64,000 bases of DNA from Crossaster papposus. Its lineage: Eukaryota; Echinodermata; Asteroidea; Velatida; Solasteridae. Below, one piece after another: positions 19,387-28,464 of this stretch (within the stretch, counting starts at the first letter, position 1; each line of letters begins with the position of its first letter). The notes below the pieces were generated by a model, which saw nothing but the letters and a program-made list of their open reading frames with translations, ran no database searches and was not told the DNA's origin. The position numbers and the translations under genes are program-made. The DNA is taken from assembly GCA_037893245.1 (NCBI GenBank), contig JBAIAA010000021.1, forward strand, positions 2,170,001 through 2,234,000. The letters are read 5' to 3'.

Positions 19387-19459
19387 GGGGGATTAGCTCA
19401 AATGGTAGAGCGCTCGCTTAGCATGCGAGAGGTACCGGGATCGATACCCGGATCTTCCA
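19387..19459 (+). tRNA. tRNA-Ala (AGC)
   Basis: Unit 126; AGC consensus. Confidence 0.95.
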
Positions 19460-19542
19460 AATAATTATGTGTTGATTTTTACTGTATGGCATTTCTTCAT
19501 TTTGTAATTTTCTAAAATATACTCAAGAAAGAGATGTGTGTT

Positions 19543-19615
19543 GGGGGATTAGCTCAAATGGTAGAGCGCTCGCTTTGCATGTGAGATGTACCGGGATCGA
19601 TACCCGGATCTTCCA
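19543..19615 (+). tRNA. tRNA-Ala (TGC)
   Basis: Unit 127; TGC consensus. Confidence 0.95.
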
Positions 19616-19697
19616 TATAATATTTGTTGATTTTTACTGCATGGTATTTCTTCATTTTATAATTTTCACAAATATACTCAAGAATGAGAGATGTGTT

Positions 19698-19770
19698 GGG
19701 GGATTAGCTCAAATGGTAGAGCGCTCGCTTAGCATGCGAGAGGTACCGGGATCGATACCCGGATCTTCCA
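19698..19770 (+). tRNA. tRNA-Ala (AGC)
   Basis: Unit 128; AGC consensus. Confidence 0.95.
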
Positions 19771-19852
19771 AATAATATTTGTTCATTTTTACTGCATGGT
19801 ATTTCTTCATTTTATAATTTTCACAAATATACTCAAGAATGAGAGATGTTTT

Positions 19853-19925
19853 GGGGGATTAGCTCAAATGGTAGAGCGCTCGCTTAGCATGCGAGAGGTA
19901 CCGGGATCGATACCCGGATCTTCCA
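19853..19925 (+). tRNA. tRNA-Ala (AGC)
   Basis: Unit 129; AGC consensus. Confidence 0.95.
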
Positions 19926-20007
19926 AATAATATTTGTTCATTTTTACTGTATGGTATTTCTTCATTGTATAATTTTCACAAATATACTCAAGAATGAGAG
20001 ATGTGTT

Positions 20008-20080
20008 GGGGGATTATCTCAAATGGTAGAGCGCTCGCTTAGCATGCGAGAGGTACCGGGATCGATACCCGGATCTTCCA
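20008..20080 (+). tRNA. tRNA-Ala (AGC)
   Basis: Unit 130; G10T. Confidence 0.86.
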
Positions 20081-20162
20081 AATAATATTTCTTCATTTTT
20101 ACTGTATGGCATTTCTTCATTTTGTTATTTTCTAAAATATACTCAAGAAAGAGATGTGTGTT

Positions 20163-20235
20163 GGGGGATTAGCTCAAATGTTAGAGCGCTCGCTTTGCAT
20201 GTGAGATGTACCGGGATCGATACCCGGATCTTCCA
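20163..20235 (+). tRNA. tRNA-Ala (TGC)
   Basis: Unit 131; G19T. Confidence 0.9.
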
Positions 20236-20317
20236 TATAATATTTCTTCATTTTTACTGCATGGTATTTCTTCATTTTATAATTTTCACAAATATACTCA
20301 AGAATGAGAGATGTGTT

Positions 20318-20390
20318 GGGGGATTAGCTCAAATGGTAGAGCGCTCGCTTAGCATGCGAGAGGTACCGGGATCGATACCCGGATCTTCCA
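20318..20390 (+). tRNA. tRNA-Ala (AGC)
   Basis: Unit 132; AGC consensus. The spacer after it is 1 bp short. Confidence 0.95.
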
Positions 20391-20471
20391 AATAATATGT
20401 GTTGATTTTACTGTATGGCATTTCTTCATTTTGTAATGTTCTAAAATATACTCAAGAAAGAGGTGTGTGTT

Positions 20472-20544
20472 GGGGGATTAGCTCAAATGTTAGAGCGCTC
20501 GCTTAGCATGCGAGAGGTACCGGGATCGATACCCGGATCTTCCA
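20472..20544 (+). tRNA. tRNA-Ala (AGC), mosaic
   Basis: Unit 133; the 5' half has G19T and its upstream spacer is typical of a TGC gene, but the 3' half and anticodon are AGC type. Looks like a recombination junction inside the gene. Confidence 0.89.
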
Positions 20545-20626
20545 AATAATATTTCTTCATTTTTACTGCATGGTATTTCTTTATTTTATAATTTTCACAA
20601 ATATACTCAAGAATGAGAGATGTGTT

Positions 20627-20699
20627 GGGGGATTAGCTCAAATGGTAGAGCGCTCGCTTAGCATGCGAGAGGTACCGGGATCGATACCCGGATCTTCCA
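20627..20699 (+). tRNA. tRNA-Ala (AGC)
   Basis: Unit 134; AGC consensus. Confidence 0.95.
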
Positions 20700-20782
20700 A
20701 ATAATTATGTGTTGATTTTTACTGTATGGCATTTCTTCATTTTGTAATTTTCTAAAATATACTCAAGAAAGAGATGTGTGTT

Positions 20783-20855
20783 GGGGGATTAGCTCAAATG
20801 GTAGAGCGCTCGCTTTGCATGTGAGATGTACTGGGATCGATACCCGGATCTTCCA
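20783..20855 (+). tRNA. tRNA-Ala (TGC)
   Basis: Unit 135; C50T. Confidence 0.94.
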
Positions 20856-20937
20856 TATAATATTTGTTGATTTTTACTGCATGGTATTTCTTCATTTTAT
20901 AATTTTCACAAATATACTCAAGAATGAGAGATGTGTT

Positions 20938-21010
20938 GGGGGATTAGCTCAAATGGTAGAGCGCTCGCTTAGCATGCGAGAGGTACCGGGATCGATACCC
21001 GGATCTTCCA
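20938..21010 (+). tRNA. tRNA-Ala (AGC)
   Basis: Unit 136; AGC consensus. First unit of the 20-unit direct duplication. Confidence 0.95.
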
Positions 21011-21092
21011 AATAATATTTGTTCATTTTTACTGCATGGTATTTCTTCATTTTATAATTTTCACAAATATACTCAAGAATAAGATATGTGTT

Positions 21093-21165
21093 GGGGGATT
21101 AGCTCAAATGGTAGAGCGCTCGCTTAGCATGCGAGAGGTACCGGGATCGATACCCGGATCTTCCA
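21093..21165 (+). tRNA. tRNA-Ala (AGC)
   Basis: Unit 137; AGC consensus. Confidence 0.95.
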
Positions 21166-21247
21166 AATAATATTTCTTCATTTTTACTGCATGGTATTTC
21201 TTCATTGTATAATTTTCACAAATATACTCAAGAATGAGAGATGTGTT

Positions 21248-21320
21248 GGGGGATTAGCTCAAATGGTAGAGCGCTCGCTTAGCATGCGAGAGGTACCGGG
21301 ATCGGTACCCGGATCTTCCA
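21248..21320 (+). tRNA. tRNA-Ala (AGC)
   Basis: Unit 138; A58G. Confidence 0.88.
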
Positions 21321-21402
21321 AATAATATTTGTTCATTTTTACTGCATGGCATTTCTTCATTTTGTTATTTTCTAAAATATACTCAAGAAAGAGATGTGTG
21401 TT

Positions 21403-21475
21403 GGGGGATTAGCTCAAATGGTAGAGCTCTCGCTTAGCATGCGAGAGGTACCGGGATCGGTACCCGGATCTTCCA
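21403..21475 (+). tRNA. tRNA-Ala (AGC)
   Basis: Unit 139; G26T and A58G. Confidence 0.87.
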
Positions 21476-21557
21476 AATAATATTTGTTCATTTTTACTGC
21501 ATGGTATTTCTTCATTTTATAATTTTCACAAATATACTCAAGAATGAGAGATGTGTT

Positions 21558-21630
21558 GGGGGATTAGCTCAAATGGTAGAGCGCTCGCTTAGCATGCGAG
21601 AGGTACCGGGATCGATACCCGGATCTTCCA
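21558..21630 (+). tRNA. tRNA-Ala (AGC)
   Basis: Unit 140; AGC consensus. Confidence 0.95.
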
Positions 21631-21713
21631 AATAATTATGTGTTGATTTTTACTGTATGGCATTTCTTCATTTTGTAATTTTCTAAAATATACTCAAGAA
21701 AGAGGTGTGTGTT

Positions 21714-21786
21714 GGGGGATTAGCTCAAATGGTAGAGCGCTCGCTTTGCATGTGAGATGTACCGGGATCGATACCCGGATCTTCCA
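21714..21786 (+). tRNA. tRNA-Ala (TGC)
   Basis: Unit 141; TGC consensus. Confidence 0.95.
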
Positions 21787-21868
21787 TATAATATTTGTTG
21801 ATTTTTACTGCATGGTATTTCTTCATTTTATAATTTTCACAAATATACTCAAGAATGAGAGATGTGTT

Positions 21869-21941
21869 GGGGGATTAGCTCAAATGGTAGAGCGCTCGCT
21901 TAGCATGCGAGAGGTACCGGGATCGATACCCGGATCTTCCA
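21869..21941 (+). tRNA. tRNA-Ala (AGC)
   Basis: Unit 142; AGC consensus. Confidence 0.95.
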
Positions 21942-22023
21942 AATAATATTTGTTCATTTTTACTGCATGGTATTTCTTCATTTTATAATTTTCACAAATA
22001 TACTCAAGAATGAGAGATGTTTT

Positions 22024-22096
22024 GGGGGATTAGCTCAAATGGTAGAGCGCTCGCTTAGCATGCGAGAGGTACCGGGATCGATACCCGGATCTTCCA
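22024..22096 (+). tRNA. tRNA-Ala (AGC)
   Basis: Unit 143; AGC consensus. Confidence 0.95.
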
Positions 22097-22178
22097 AATA
22101 ATATTTGTTCATTTTTACTGTATGGTATTTCTTCATTGTATAATTTTCACAAATATACTCAAGAATGAGAGATGTGTT

Positions 22179-22251
22179 GGGGGATTATCTCAAATGGTAG
22201 AGCGCTCGCTTAGCATGCGAGAGGTACCGGGATCGATACCCGGATCTTCCA
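22179..22251 (+). tRNA. tRNA-Ala (AGC)
   Basis: Unit 144; G10T. Confidence 0.86.
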
Positions 22252-22333
22252 AATAATATTTCTTCATTTTTACTGTATGGCATTTCTTCATTTTGTTATT
22301 TTCTAAAATATACTCAAGAAAGAGATGTGTGTT

Positions 22334-22406
22334 GGGGGATTAGCTCAAATGTTAGAGCGCTCGCTTTGCATGTGAGATGTACCGGGATCGATACCCGGAT
22401 CTTCCA
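22334..22406 (+). tRNA. tRNA-Ala (TGC)
   Basis: Unit 145; G19T. Confidence 0.9.
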
Positions 22407-22488
22407 TATAATATTTCTTCATTTTTACTTCATGGTATTTCTTCATTTTATAATTTTCACAAATATACTCAAGAATGAGAGATGTGTT

Positions 22489-22561
22489 GGGGGATTAGCT
22501 CAAATGGTAGAGCGCTCGCTTAGCATGCGAGAGGTACCGGGATCGATACCCGGATCTTCCA
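22489..22561 (+). tRNA. tRNA-Ala (AGC)
   Basis: Unit 146; AGC consensus, 154-bp step to the next gene. Confidence 0.95.
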
Positions 22562-22642
22562 AATAATATGTGTTGATTTTACTGTATGGCATTTCTTCAT
22601 TTTGTAATGTTCTAAAATATACTCAAGAAAGAGGTGTGTGTT

Positions 22643-22715
22643 GGGGGATTAGCTCAAATGTTAGAGCGCTCGCTTTGCATGTGAGATGTACCGGGATCGA
22701 TACCCGGATCTTCCA
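22643..22715 (+). tRNA. tRNA-Ala (TGC)
   Basis: Unit 147; G19T, followed by the TGAT-duplicated spacer. Confidence 0.9.
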
Positions 22716-22801
22716 TATAATATTTGTTGATTGATTTTTACTGCATGGTATTTCTTCATTTTATAATTTTCACAAATATACTCAAGAATGAGAGATGTGT
22801 T

Positions 22802-22874
22802 GGGGGATTAGCTCAAATGGTAGAGCGCTCGCTTAGCATGCGAGAGGTACCGGGATCGATACCCGGATCTTCCA
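22802..22874 (+). tRNA. tRNA-Ala (AGC)
   Basis: Unit 148; AGC consensus. Confidence 0.95.
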
Positions 22875-22956
22875 AATAATATGTGTAGATTTTTACTGTA
22901 TGGCATTTCTTCATTTTGTAATTTTCTAAAATATACTCAAGAAAGAGATGTGTGTT

Positions 22957-23029
22957 GGGGGATTAGCTCAAATGGTAGAGCGCTCGCTTTGCATGTGAGA
23001 TGTACCGGGATCGATACCCGGATCTTCCA
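22957..23029 (+). tRNA. tRNA-Ala (TGC)
   Basis: Unit 149; TGC consensus. Confidence 0.95.
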
Positions 23030-23111
23030 TATAATATTTGTTGATTTTTACTGCATGGTATTTCTTCATTTTATAATTTTCACAAATATACTCAAGAATG
23101 AGAGATGTGTT

Positions 23112-23184
23112 GGGGGATTAGCTCAAATGGTAGAGCGCTCGCTTAGCATGCGAGAGGTACCGGGATCGATACCCGGATCTTCCA
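23112..23184 (+). tRNA. tRNA-Ala (AGC)
   Basis: Unit 150; AGC consensus. Confidence 0.95.
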
Positions 23185-23266
23185 AATAATATTTGTTCAT
23201 TTTTACTGCATGGTATTTCTTCATTTTATAATTTTCACAAATATACTCAAGAATGAGAGATGTGTT

Positions 23267-23339
23267 GGGGGATTAGCTCAAATGATAGAGCGCTCGCTTA
23301 GCATGCGAGAGGTACCGGGATCGATACCCGGATCTTCCA
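23267..23339 (+). tRNA. tRNA-Ala (AGC)
   Basis: Unit 151; G19A. Confidence 0.9.
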
Positions 23340-23421
23340 AATAATATGTGTTGATTTTTACTGTATGGCATTTCTTCATTTTGTAATTTTCTAAAATATA
23401 CTCAAGAAAGAGATGTGTGTC

Positions 23422-23494
23422 GGGGGATTAGCTCAAATGGTAGAGCGCTCGCTTTGCATGTGAGATGTACCGGGATCGATACCCGGATCTTCCA
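23422..23494 (+). tRNA. tRNA-Ala (TGC)
   Basis: Unit 152; TGC consensus. Confidence 0.95.
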
Positions 23495-23576
23495 TATAAT
23501 ATTTGTTGATTTTTACTGCATGGTATTTCTTCATTTTATAATTTTCACAAATATACTCAAGAATGAGAGATGTGTT

Positions 23577-23649
23577 GGGGGATTAGCTCAAATGGTAGAG
23601 CGCTCGCTTAGCATGCGAGAGGTACCGGGATCGATACCCGGATCTTCCA
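23577..23649 (+). tRNA. tRNA-Ala (AGC)
   Basis: Unit 153; AGC consensus. Confidence 0.95.
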
Positions 23650-23731
23650 AATAATATTTGTTCATTTTTACTGCATGGTATTTCTTCATTTTATAATTTT
23701 CACAAATATACTCAAGAATGAGAGATGTTTT

Positions 23732-23804
23732 GGGGGATTAGCTCAAATGGTAGAGCGCTCGCTTAGCATGCGAGAGGTACCGGGATCGATACCCGGATCT
23801 TCCA
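23732..23804 (+). tRNA. tRNA-Ala (AGC)
   Basis: Unit 154; AGC consensus. Confidence 0.95.
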
Positions 23805-23886
23805 AATAATATTTGTTCATTTTTACTGTATGGTATTTCTTCATTGTATAATTTTCACAAATATACTCAAGAATGAGAGATGTGTT

Positions 23887-23959
23887 GGGGGATTAGCTCA
23901 AATGGTAGAGCGCTCGCTTTGCATGTGAGATGTACCGGGATCGATACCCGGATCTTCCA
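23887..23959 (+). tRNA. tRNA-Ala (TGC)
   Basis: Unit 155; TGC consensus. Confidence 0.95.
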
Positions 23960-24041
23960 TATAATATTTGTTGATTTTTACTGCATGGTATTTCTTCATT
24001 TTATAATTTTCACAAATATACTCAAGAATGAGAGATGTGTT

Positions 24042-24114
24042 GGGGGATTAGCTCAAATGGTAGAGCGCTCGCTTAGCATGCGAGAGGTACCGGGATCGAT
24101 ACCCGGATCTTCCA
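24042..24114 (+). tRNA. tRNA-Ala (AGC)
   Basis: Unit 156; AGC consensus. First unit of the second copy of the 20-unit duplication. Confidence 0.95.
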
Positions 24115-24196
24115 AATAATATTTGTTCATTTTTACTGCATGGTATTTCTTCATTTTATAATTTTCACAAATATACTCAAGAATAAGATATGTGTT

Positions 24197-24269
24197 GGGG
24201 GATTAGCTCAAATGGTAGAGCGCTCGCTTAGCATGCGAGAGGTACCGGGATCGATACCCGGATCTTCCA
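24197..24269 (+). tRNA. tRNA-Ala (AGC)
   Basis: Unit 157; AGC consensus. Confidence 0.95.
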
Positions 24270-24351
24270 AATAATATTTCTTCATTTTTACTGCATGGTA
24301 TTTCTTCATTGTATAATTTTCACAAATATACTCAAGAATGAGAGATGTGTT

Positions 24352-24424
24352 GGGGGATTAGCTCAAATGGTAGAGCGCTCGCTTAGCATGCGAGAGGTAC
24401 CGGGATCGGTACCCGGATCTTCCA
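24352..24424 (+). tRNA. tRNA-Ala (AGC)
   Basis: Unit 158; A58G. Confidence 0.88.
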
Positions 24425-24506
24425 AATAATATTTGTTCATTTTTACTGCATGGCATTTCTTCATTTTGTTATTTTCTAAAATATACTCAAGAAAGAGATG
24501 TGTGTT

Positions 24507-24579
24507 GGGGGATTAGCTCAAATGGTAGAGCTCTCGCTTAGCATGCGAGAGGTACCGGGATCGGTACCCGGATCTTCCA
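24507..24579 (+). tRNA. tRNA-Ala (AGC)
   Basis: Unit 159; G26T and A58G. Confidence 0.87.
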
Positions 24580-24661
24580 AATAATATTTGTTCATTTTTA
24601 CTGCATGGTATTTCTTCATTTTATAATTTTCACAAATATACTCAAGAATGAGAGATGTGTT

Positions 24662-24734
24662 GGGGGATTAGCTCAAATGGTAGAGCGCTCGCTTAGCATG
24701 CGAGAGGTACCGGGATCGATACCCGGATCTTCCA
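24662..24734 (+). tRNA. tRNA-Ala (AGC)
   Basis: Unit 160; AGC consensus. Confidence 0.95.
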
Positions 24735-24817
24735 AATAATTATGTGTTGATTTTTACTGTATGGCATTTCTTCATTTTGTAATTTTCTAAAATATACTCA
24801 AGAAAGAGGTGTTTGTT

Positions 24818-24890
24818 GGGGGATTAGCTCAAATGGTAGAGCGCTCGCTTTGCATGTGAGATGTACCGGGATCGATACCCGGATCTTCCA
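24818..24890 (+). tRNA. tRNA-Ala (TGC)
   Basis: Unit 161; TGC consensus. Confidence 0.95.
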
Positions 24891-24972
24891 TATAATATTT
24901 GTTGATTTTTACTGCATGGTATTTCTTCATTTTATAATTTTCACAAATATACTCAAGAATGAGAGATGTGTT

Positions 24973-25045
24973 GGGGGATTAGCTCAAATGGTAGAGCGCT
25001 CGCTTAGCATGCGAGAGGTACCGGGATCGATACCCGGATCTTCCA
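24973..25045 (+). tRNA. tRNA-Ala (AGC)
   Basis: Unit 162; AGC consensus. Confidence 0.95.
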
Positions 25046-25127
25046 AATAATATTTGTTCATTTTTACTGCATGGTATTTCTTCATTTTATAATTTTCACA
25101 AATATACTCAAGAATGAGAGATGTTTT

Positions 25128-25200
25128 GGGGGATTAGCTCAAATGGTAGAGCGCTCGCTTAGCATGCGAGAGGTACCGGGATCGATACCCGGATCTTCCA
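25128..25200 (+). tRNA. tRNA-Ala (AGC)
   Basis: Unit 163; AGC consensus. Confidence 0.95.
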
Positions 25201-25282
25201 AATAATATTTGTTCATTTTTACTGTATGGTATTTCTTCATTGTATAATTTTCACAAATATACTCAAGAATGAGAGATGTGTT

Positions 25283-25355
25283 GGGGGATTATCTCAAATG
25301 GTAGAGCGCTCGCTTAGCATGCGAGAGGTACCGGGATCGATACCCGGATCTTCCA
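25283..25355 (+). tRNA. tRNA-Ala (AGC)
   Basis: Unit 164; G10T. Confidence 0.86.
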
Positions 25356-25437
25356 AATAATATTTCTTCATTTTTACTGTATGGCATTTCTTCATTTTGT
25401 TATTTTCTAAAATATACTCAAGAAAGAGATGTGTGTT

Positions 25438-25510
25438 GTGGGATTAGCTCAAATGTTAGAGCGCTCGCTTTGCATGTGAGATGTACCGGGATCGATACCC
25501 GGATCTTCCA
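25438..25510 (+). tRNA. tRNA-Ala (TGC)
   Basis: Unit 165; G2T opens acceptor pair 2:71, plus G19T. G2T is absent from the matching unit 145, so it arose after the duplication. Confidence 0.85.
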
Positions 25511-25592
25511 TATAATATTTCTTCATTTTTACTTCATGGTATTTCTTCATTTTATAATTTTCACAAATATACTCAAGAATGAGAGATGTGTT

Positions 25593-25665
25593 GGGGGATT
25601 AGCTCAAATGGTAGAGCGCTCGCTTAGCATGCGAGAGGTACCGGGATCGATACCCGGATCTTCCA
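25593..25665 (+). tRNA. tRNA-Ala (AGC)
   Basis: Unit 166; AGC consensus. Confidence 0.95.
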
Positions 25666-25746
25666 AATAATATGTGTTTATTTTACTGTATGGCATTTCT
25701 TCATTTTGTAATGTTCTAAAATATACTCAAGAAAGAGGTGTGTGTT

Positions 25747-25819
25747 GGGGGATTAGCTCAAATGTTAGAGCGCTCGCTTTGCATGTGAGATGTACCGGGA
25801 TCGATACCCGGATCTTCCA
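25747..25819 (+). tRNA. tRNA-Ala (TGC)
   Basis: Unit 167; G19T, followed by the TGAT-duplicated spacer. Confidence 0.9.
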
Positions 25820-25905
25820 TATAATATTTGTTGATTGATTTTTACTGCATGGTATTTCTTCATTTTATAATTTTCACAAATATACTCAAGAATGAGAGAT
25901 GTGTT

Positions 25906-25978
25906 GGGGGATTAGCTCAAATGGTAGAGCGCTCGCTTAGCATGCGAGAGGTACCGGGATCGATACCCGGATCTTCCA
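25906..25978 (+). tRNA. tRNA-Ala (AGC)
   Basis: Unit 168; AGC consensus. Confidence 0.95.
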
Positions 25979-26060
25979 AATAATATGTGTAGATTTTTAC
26001 TGTATGGCATTTCTTCATTTTGTAATTTTCTAAAATATACTCAAGAAAGAGATGTGTGTT

Positions 26061-26133
26061 GGGGGATTAGCTCAAATGGTAGAGCGCTCGCTTTGCATGT
26101 GAGATGTACCGGGATCGATACCCGGATCTTCCA
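26061..26133 (+). tRNA. tRNA-Ala (TGC)
   Basis: Unit 169; TGC consensus. Confidence 0.95.
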
Positions 26134-26215
26134 TATAATATTTGTTGATTTTTACTGCATGGTATTTCTTCATTTTATAATTTTCACAAATATACTCAAG
26201 AATGAGAGATGTGTT

Positions 26216-26288
26216 GGGGGATTAGCTCAAATGGTAGAGCGCTCGCTTAGCATGCGAGAGGTACCGGGATCGATACCCGGATCTTCCA
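26216..26288 (+). tRNA. tRNA-Ala (AGC)
   Basis: Unit 170; AGC consensus. Confidence 0.95.
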
Positions 26289-26370
26289 AATAATATTTGT
26301 TCATTTTTACTGCATGGTATTTCTTCATTTTATAATTTTCACAAATATACTCAAGAATGAGAGATGTGTT

Positions 26371-26443
26371 GGGGGATTAGCTCAAATGATAGAGCGCTCG
26401 CTTAGCATGCGAGAGGTACCGGGATCGATACCCGGATCTTCCA
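26371..26443 (+). tRNA. tRNA-Ala (AGC)
   Basis: Unit 171; G19A. Confidence 0.9.
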
Positions 26444-26525
26444 AATAATATGTGTTGATTTTTACTGTATGGCATTTCTTCATTTTGTAATTTTCTAAAA
26501 TATACTCAAGAAAGAGATGTGTGTC

Positions 26526-26598
26526 GGGGGATTAGCTCAAATGGTAGAGCGCTCGCTTTGCATGTGAGATGTACCGGGATCGATACCCGGATCTTCCA
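26526..26598 (+). tRNA. tRNA-Ala (TGC)
   Basis: Unit 172; TGC consensus. Confidence 0.95.
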
Positions 26599-26680
26599 TA
26601 TAATATTTGTTGATTTTTACTGCATGGTATTTCTTCATTTTATAATTTTCACAAATATACTCAAGAATGAGAGATGTGTT

Positions 26681-26753
26681 GGGGGATTAGCTCAAATGGT
26701 AGAGCGCTCGCTTAGCATGCGAGAGGTACCGGGATCGATACCCGGATCTTCCA
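26681..26753 (+). tRNA. tRNA-Ala (AGC)
   Basis: Unit 173; AGC consensus. Confidence 0.95.
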
Positions 26754-26835
26754 AATAATATTTGTTCATTTTTACTGCATGGTATTTCTTCATTTTATAA
26801 TTTTCACAAATATACTCAAGAATGAGAGATGTTTT

Positions 26836-26908
26836 GGGGGATTAGCTCAAATGGTAGAGCGCTCGCTTAGCATGCGAGAGGTACCGGGATCGATACCCGG
26901 ATCTTCCA
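26836..26908 (+). tRNA. tRNA-Ala (AGC)
   Basis: Unit 174; AGC consensus. Confidence 0.95.
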
Positions 26909-26990
26909 AATAATATTTGTTCATTTTTACTGTATGGTATTTCTTCATTGTATAATTTTCACAAATATACTCAAGAATGAGAGATGTGTT

Positions 26991-27063
26991 GGGGGATTAG
27001 CTCAAATGGTAGAGCGCTCGCTTTGCATGTGAGATGTACCGGGATCGATACCCGGATCTTCCA
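26991..27063 (+). tRNA. tRNA-Ala (TGC)
   Basis: Unit 175; TGC consensus. Confidence 0.95.
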
Positions 27064-27145
27064 TATAATATTTGTTGATTTTTACTGCATGGTATTTCTT
27101 CATTTTATAATTTTCACAAATATACTCAAGAATGAGAGATGTGTT

Positions 27146-27218
27146 GGGGGATTAGCTCAAATGGTAGAGCGCTCGCTTAGCATGCGAGAGGTACCGGGAT
27201 CGATACCCGGATCTTCCA
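27146..27218 (+). tRNA. tRNA-Ala (AGC)
   Basis: Unit 176; AGC consensus. Confidence 0.95.
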
Positions 27219-27300
27219 AATAATATTTGTTCATTTTTACTGCATGGTATTTCTTCATTTTATAATTTTCACAAATATACTCAAGAATGAGAGATGTGTT

Positions 27301-27373
27301 GGGGGATTAGCTCAAATGATAGAGCGCTCGCTTAGCATGCGAGAGGTACCGGGATCGATACCCGGATCTTCCA
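27301..27373 (+). tRNA. tRNA-Ala (AGC)
   Basis: Unit 177; G19A. Confidence 0.9.
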
Positions 27374-27455
27374 AATAATATGTGTTGATTTTTACTGTAT
27401 GGCATTTCTTCATTTTGTAATTTTCTAAAATATACTCAAGAAAGAGATGTGTGTC

Positions 27456-27528
27456 GGGGGATTAGCTCAAATGGTAGAGCGCTCGCTTTGCATGTGAGAT
27501 GTACCGGGATCGATACCCGGATCTTCCA
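27456..27528 (+). tRNA. tRNA-Ala (TGC)
   Basis: Unit 178; TGC consensus. The spacer after it carries a unique 6-bp insertion near 27,590. Confidence 0.95.
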
Positions 27529-27616
27529 TATAATATTTGTTGATTTTTACTGCATGGTATTTCTTCATTTTATAATTTTCACAAATATAGGCCTACTCAA
27601 GAATGAGAGATGTGTT

Positions 27617-27689
27617 GGGGGATTAGCTCAAATGGTAGAGCGCTCGCTTAGCATGCGAGAGGTACCGGGATCGATACCCGGATCTTCCA
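27617..27689 (+). tRNA. tRNA-Ala (AGC)
   Basis: Unit 179; AGC consensus. Confidence 0.95.
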
Positions 27690-27771
27690 AATAATATTTG
27701 TTCATTTTTACTGCATGGTATTTCTTCATTTTATAATTTTCACAAATATACTCAAGAATGAGAGATGTTTT

Positions 27772-27844
27772 GGGGGATTAGCTCAAATGGTAGAGCGCTC
27801 GCTTAGCATGCGAGAGGTACCGGGATCGATACCCGGATCTTCCA
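27772..27844 (+). tRNA. tRNA-Ala (AGC)
   Basis: Unit 180; AGC consensus. Confidence 0.95.
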
Positions 27845-27926
27845 AATAATATTTGTTCATTTTTACTGTATGGTATTTCTTCATTGTATAATTTTCACAA
27901 ATATACTCAAGAATGAGAGATGTGTT

Positions 27927-27999
27927 GGGGGATTATCTCAAATGGTAGAGCGCTCGCTTAGCATGCGAGAGGTACCGGGATCGATACCCGGATCTTCCA
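27927..27999 (+). tRNA. tRNA-Ala (AGC)
   Basis: Unit 181; G10T. Confidence 0.86.
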
Positions 28000-28081
28000 A
28001 ATAATATTTCTTCATTTTTACTGCATGGTATTTCTTTATTTTATAATTTTCACAAATATACTCAAGAATGAGAGATGTGTT

Positions 28082-28154
28082 GGGGGATTAGCTCAAATGG
28101 TAGAGCGCTCGCTTAGCATGCGAGAGGTACCGGGATCGATACCCGGATCTTCCA
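28082..28154 (+). tRNA. tRNA-Ala (AGC)
   Basis: Unit 182; AGC consensus. Confidence 0.95.
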
Positions 28155-28236
28155 AATAATATGTGTTGATTTTTACTGCATGGTATTTCTTCATTTTATA
28201 ATTTTCACAAATATACTCAAGAATGAGAGATGTGTT

Positions 28237-28309
28237 GGGGGATTAGCTCAAATGGTAGAGCGCTCGCTTAGCATGCGAGAGGTACCGGGATCGATACCCG
28301 GATCTTCCA
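28237..28309 (+). tRNA. tRNA-Ala (AGC)
   Basis: Unit 183; AGC consensus. Confidence 0.95.
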
Positions 28310-28391
28310 AATAATATTTCTTCATTTTTACTGCATGGTATTTCTTCATTTTATAATTTTCACAAATATACTCAAGAATGAGAGATGTGTT

Positions 28392-28464
28392 GGGGGATTA
28401 GCTCAAATGGTAGAGCGCTCGCTTAGCATGCGAGATGTACCGGGATCGATACCCGGATCTTCCA
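28392..28464 (+). tRNA. tRNA-Ala (AGC), mosaic
   Basis: Unit 184, the last of the array. G45T and the following spacer are TGC type while the anticodon is AGC. Confidence 0.92.

Noticed and set aside
1-28000. Dozens of similar 66-102-residue open frames on the + strand
   Set aside because: Each runs across two tRNA genes and a spacer; the repeats in the protein simply mirror the tRNA array. Such frames would be false proteins in an automatic annotation.
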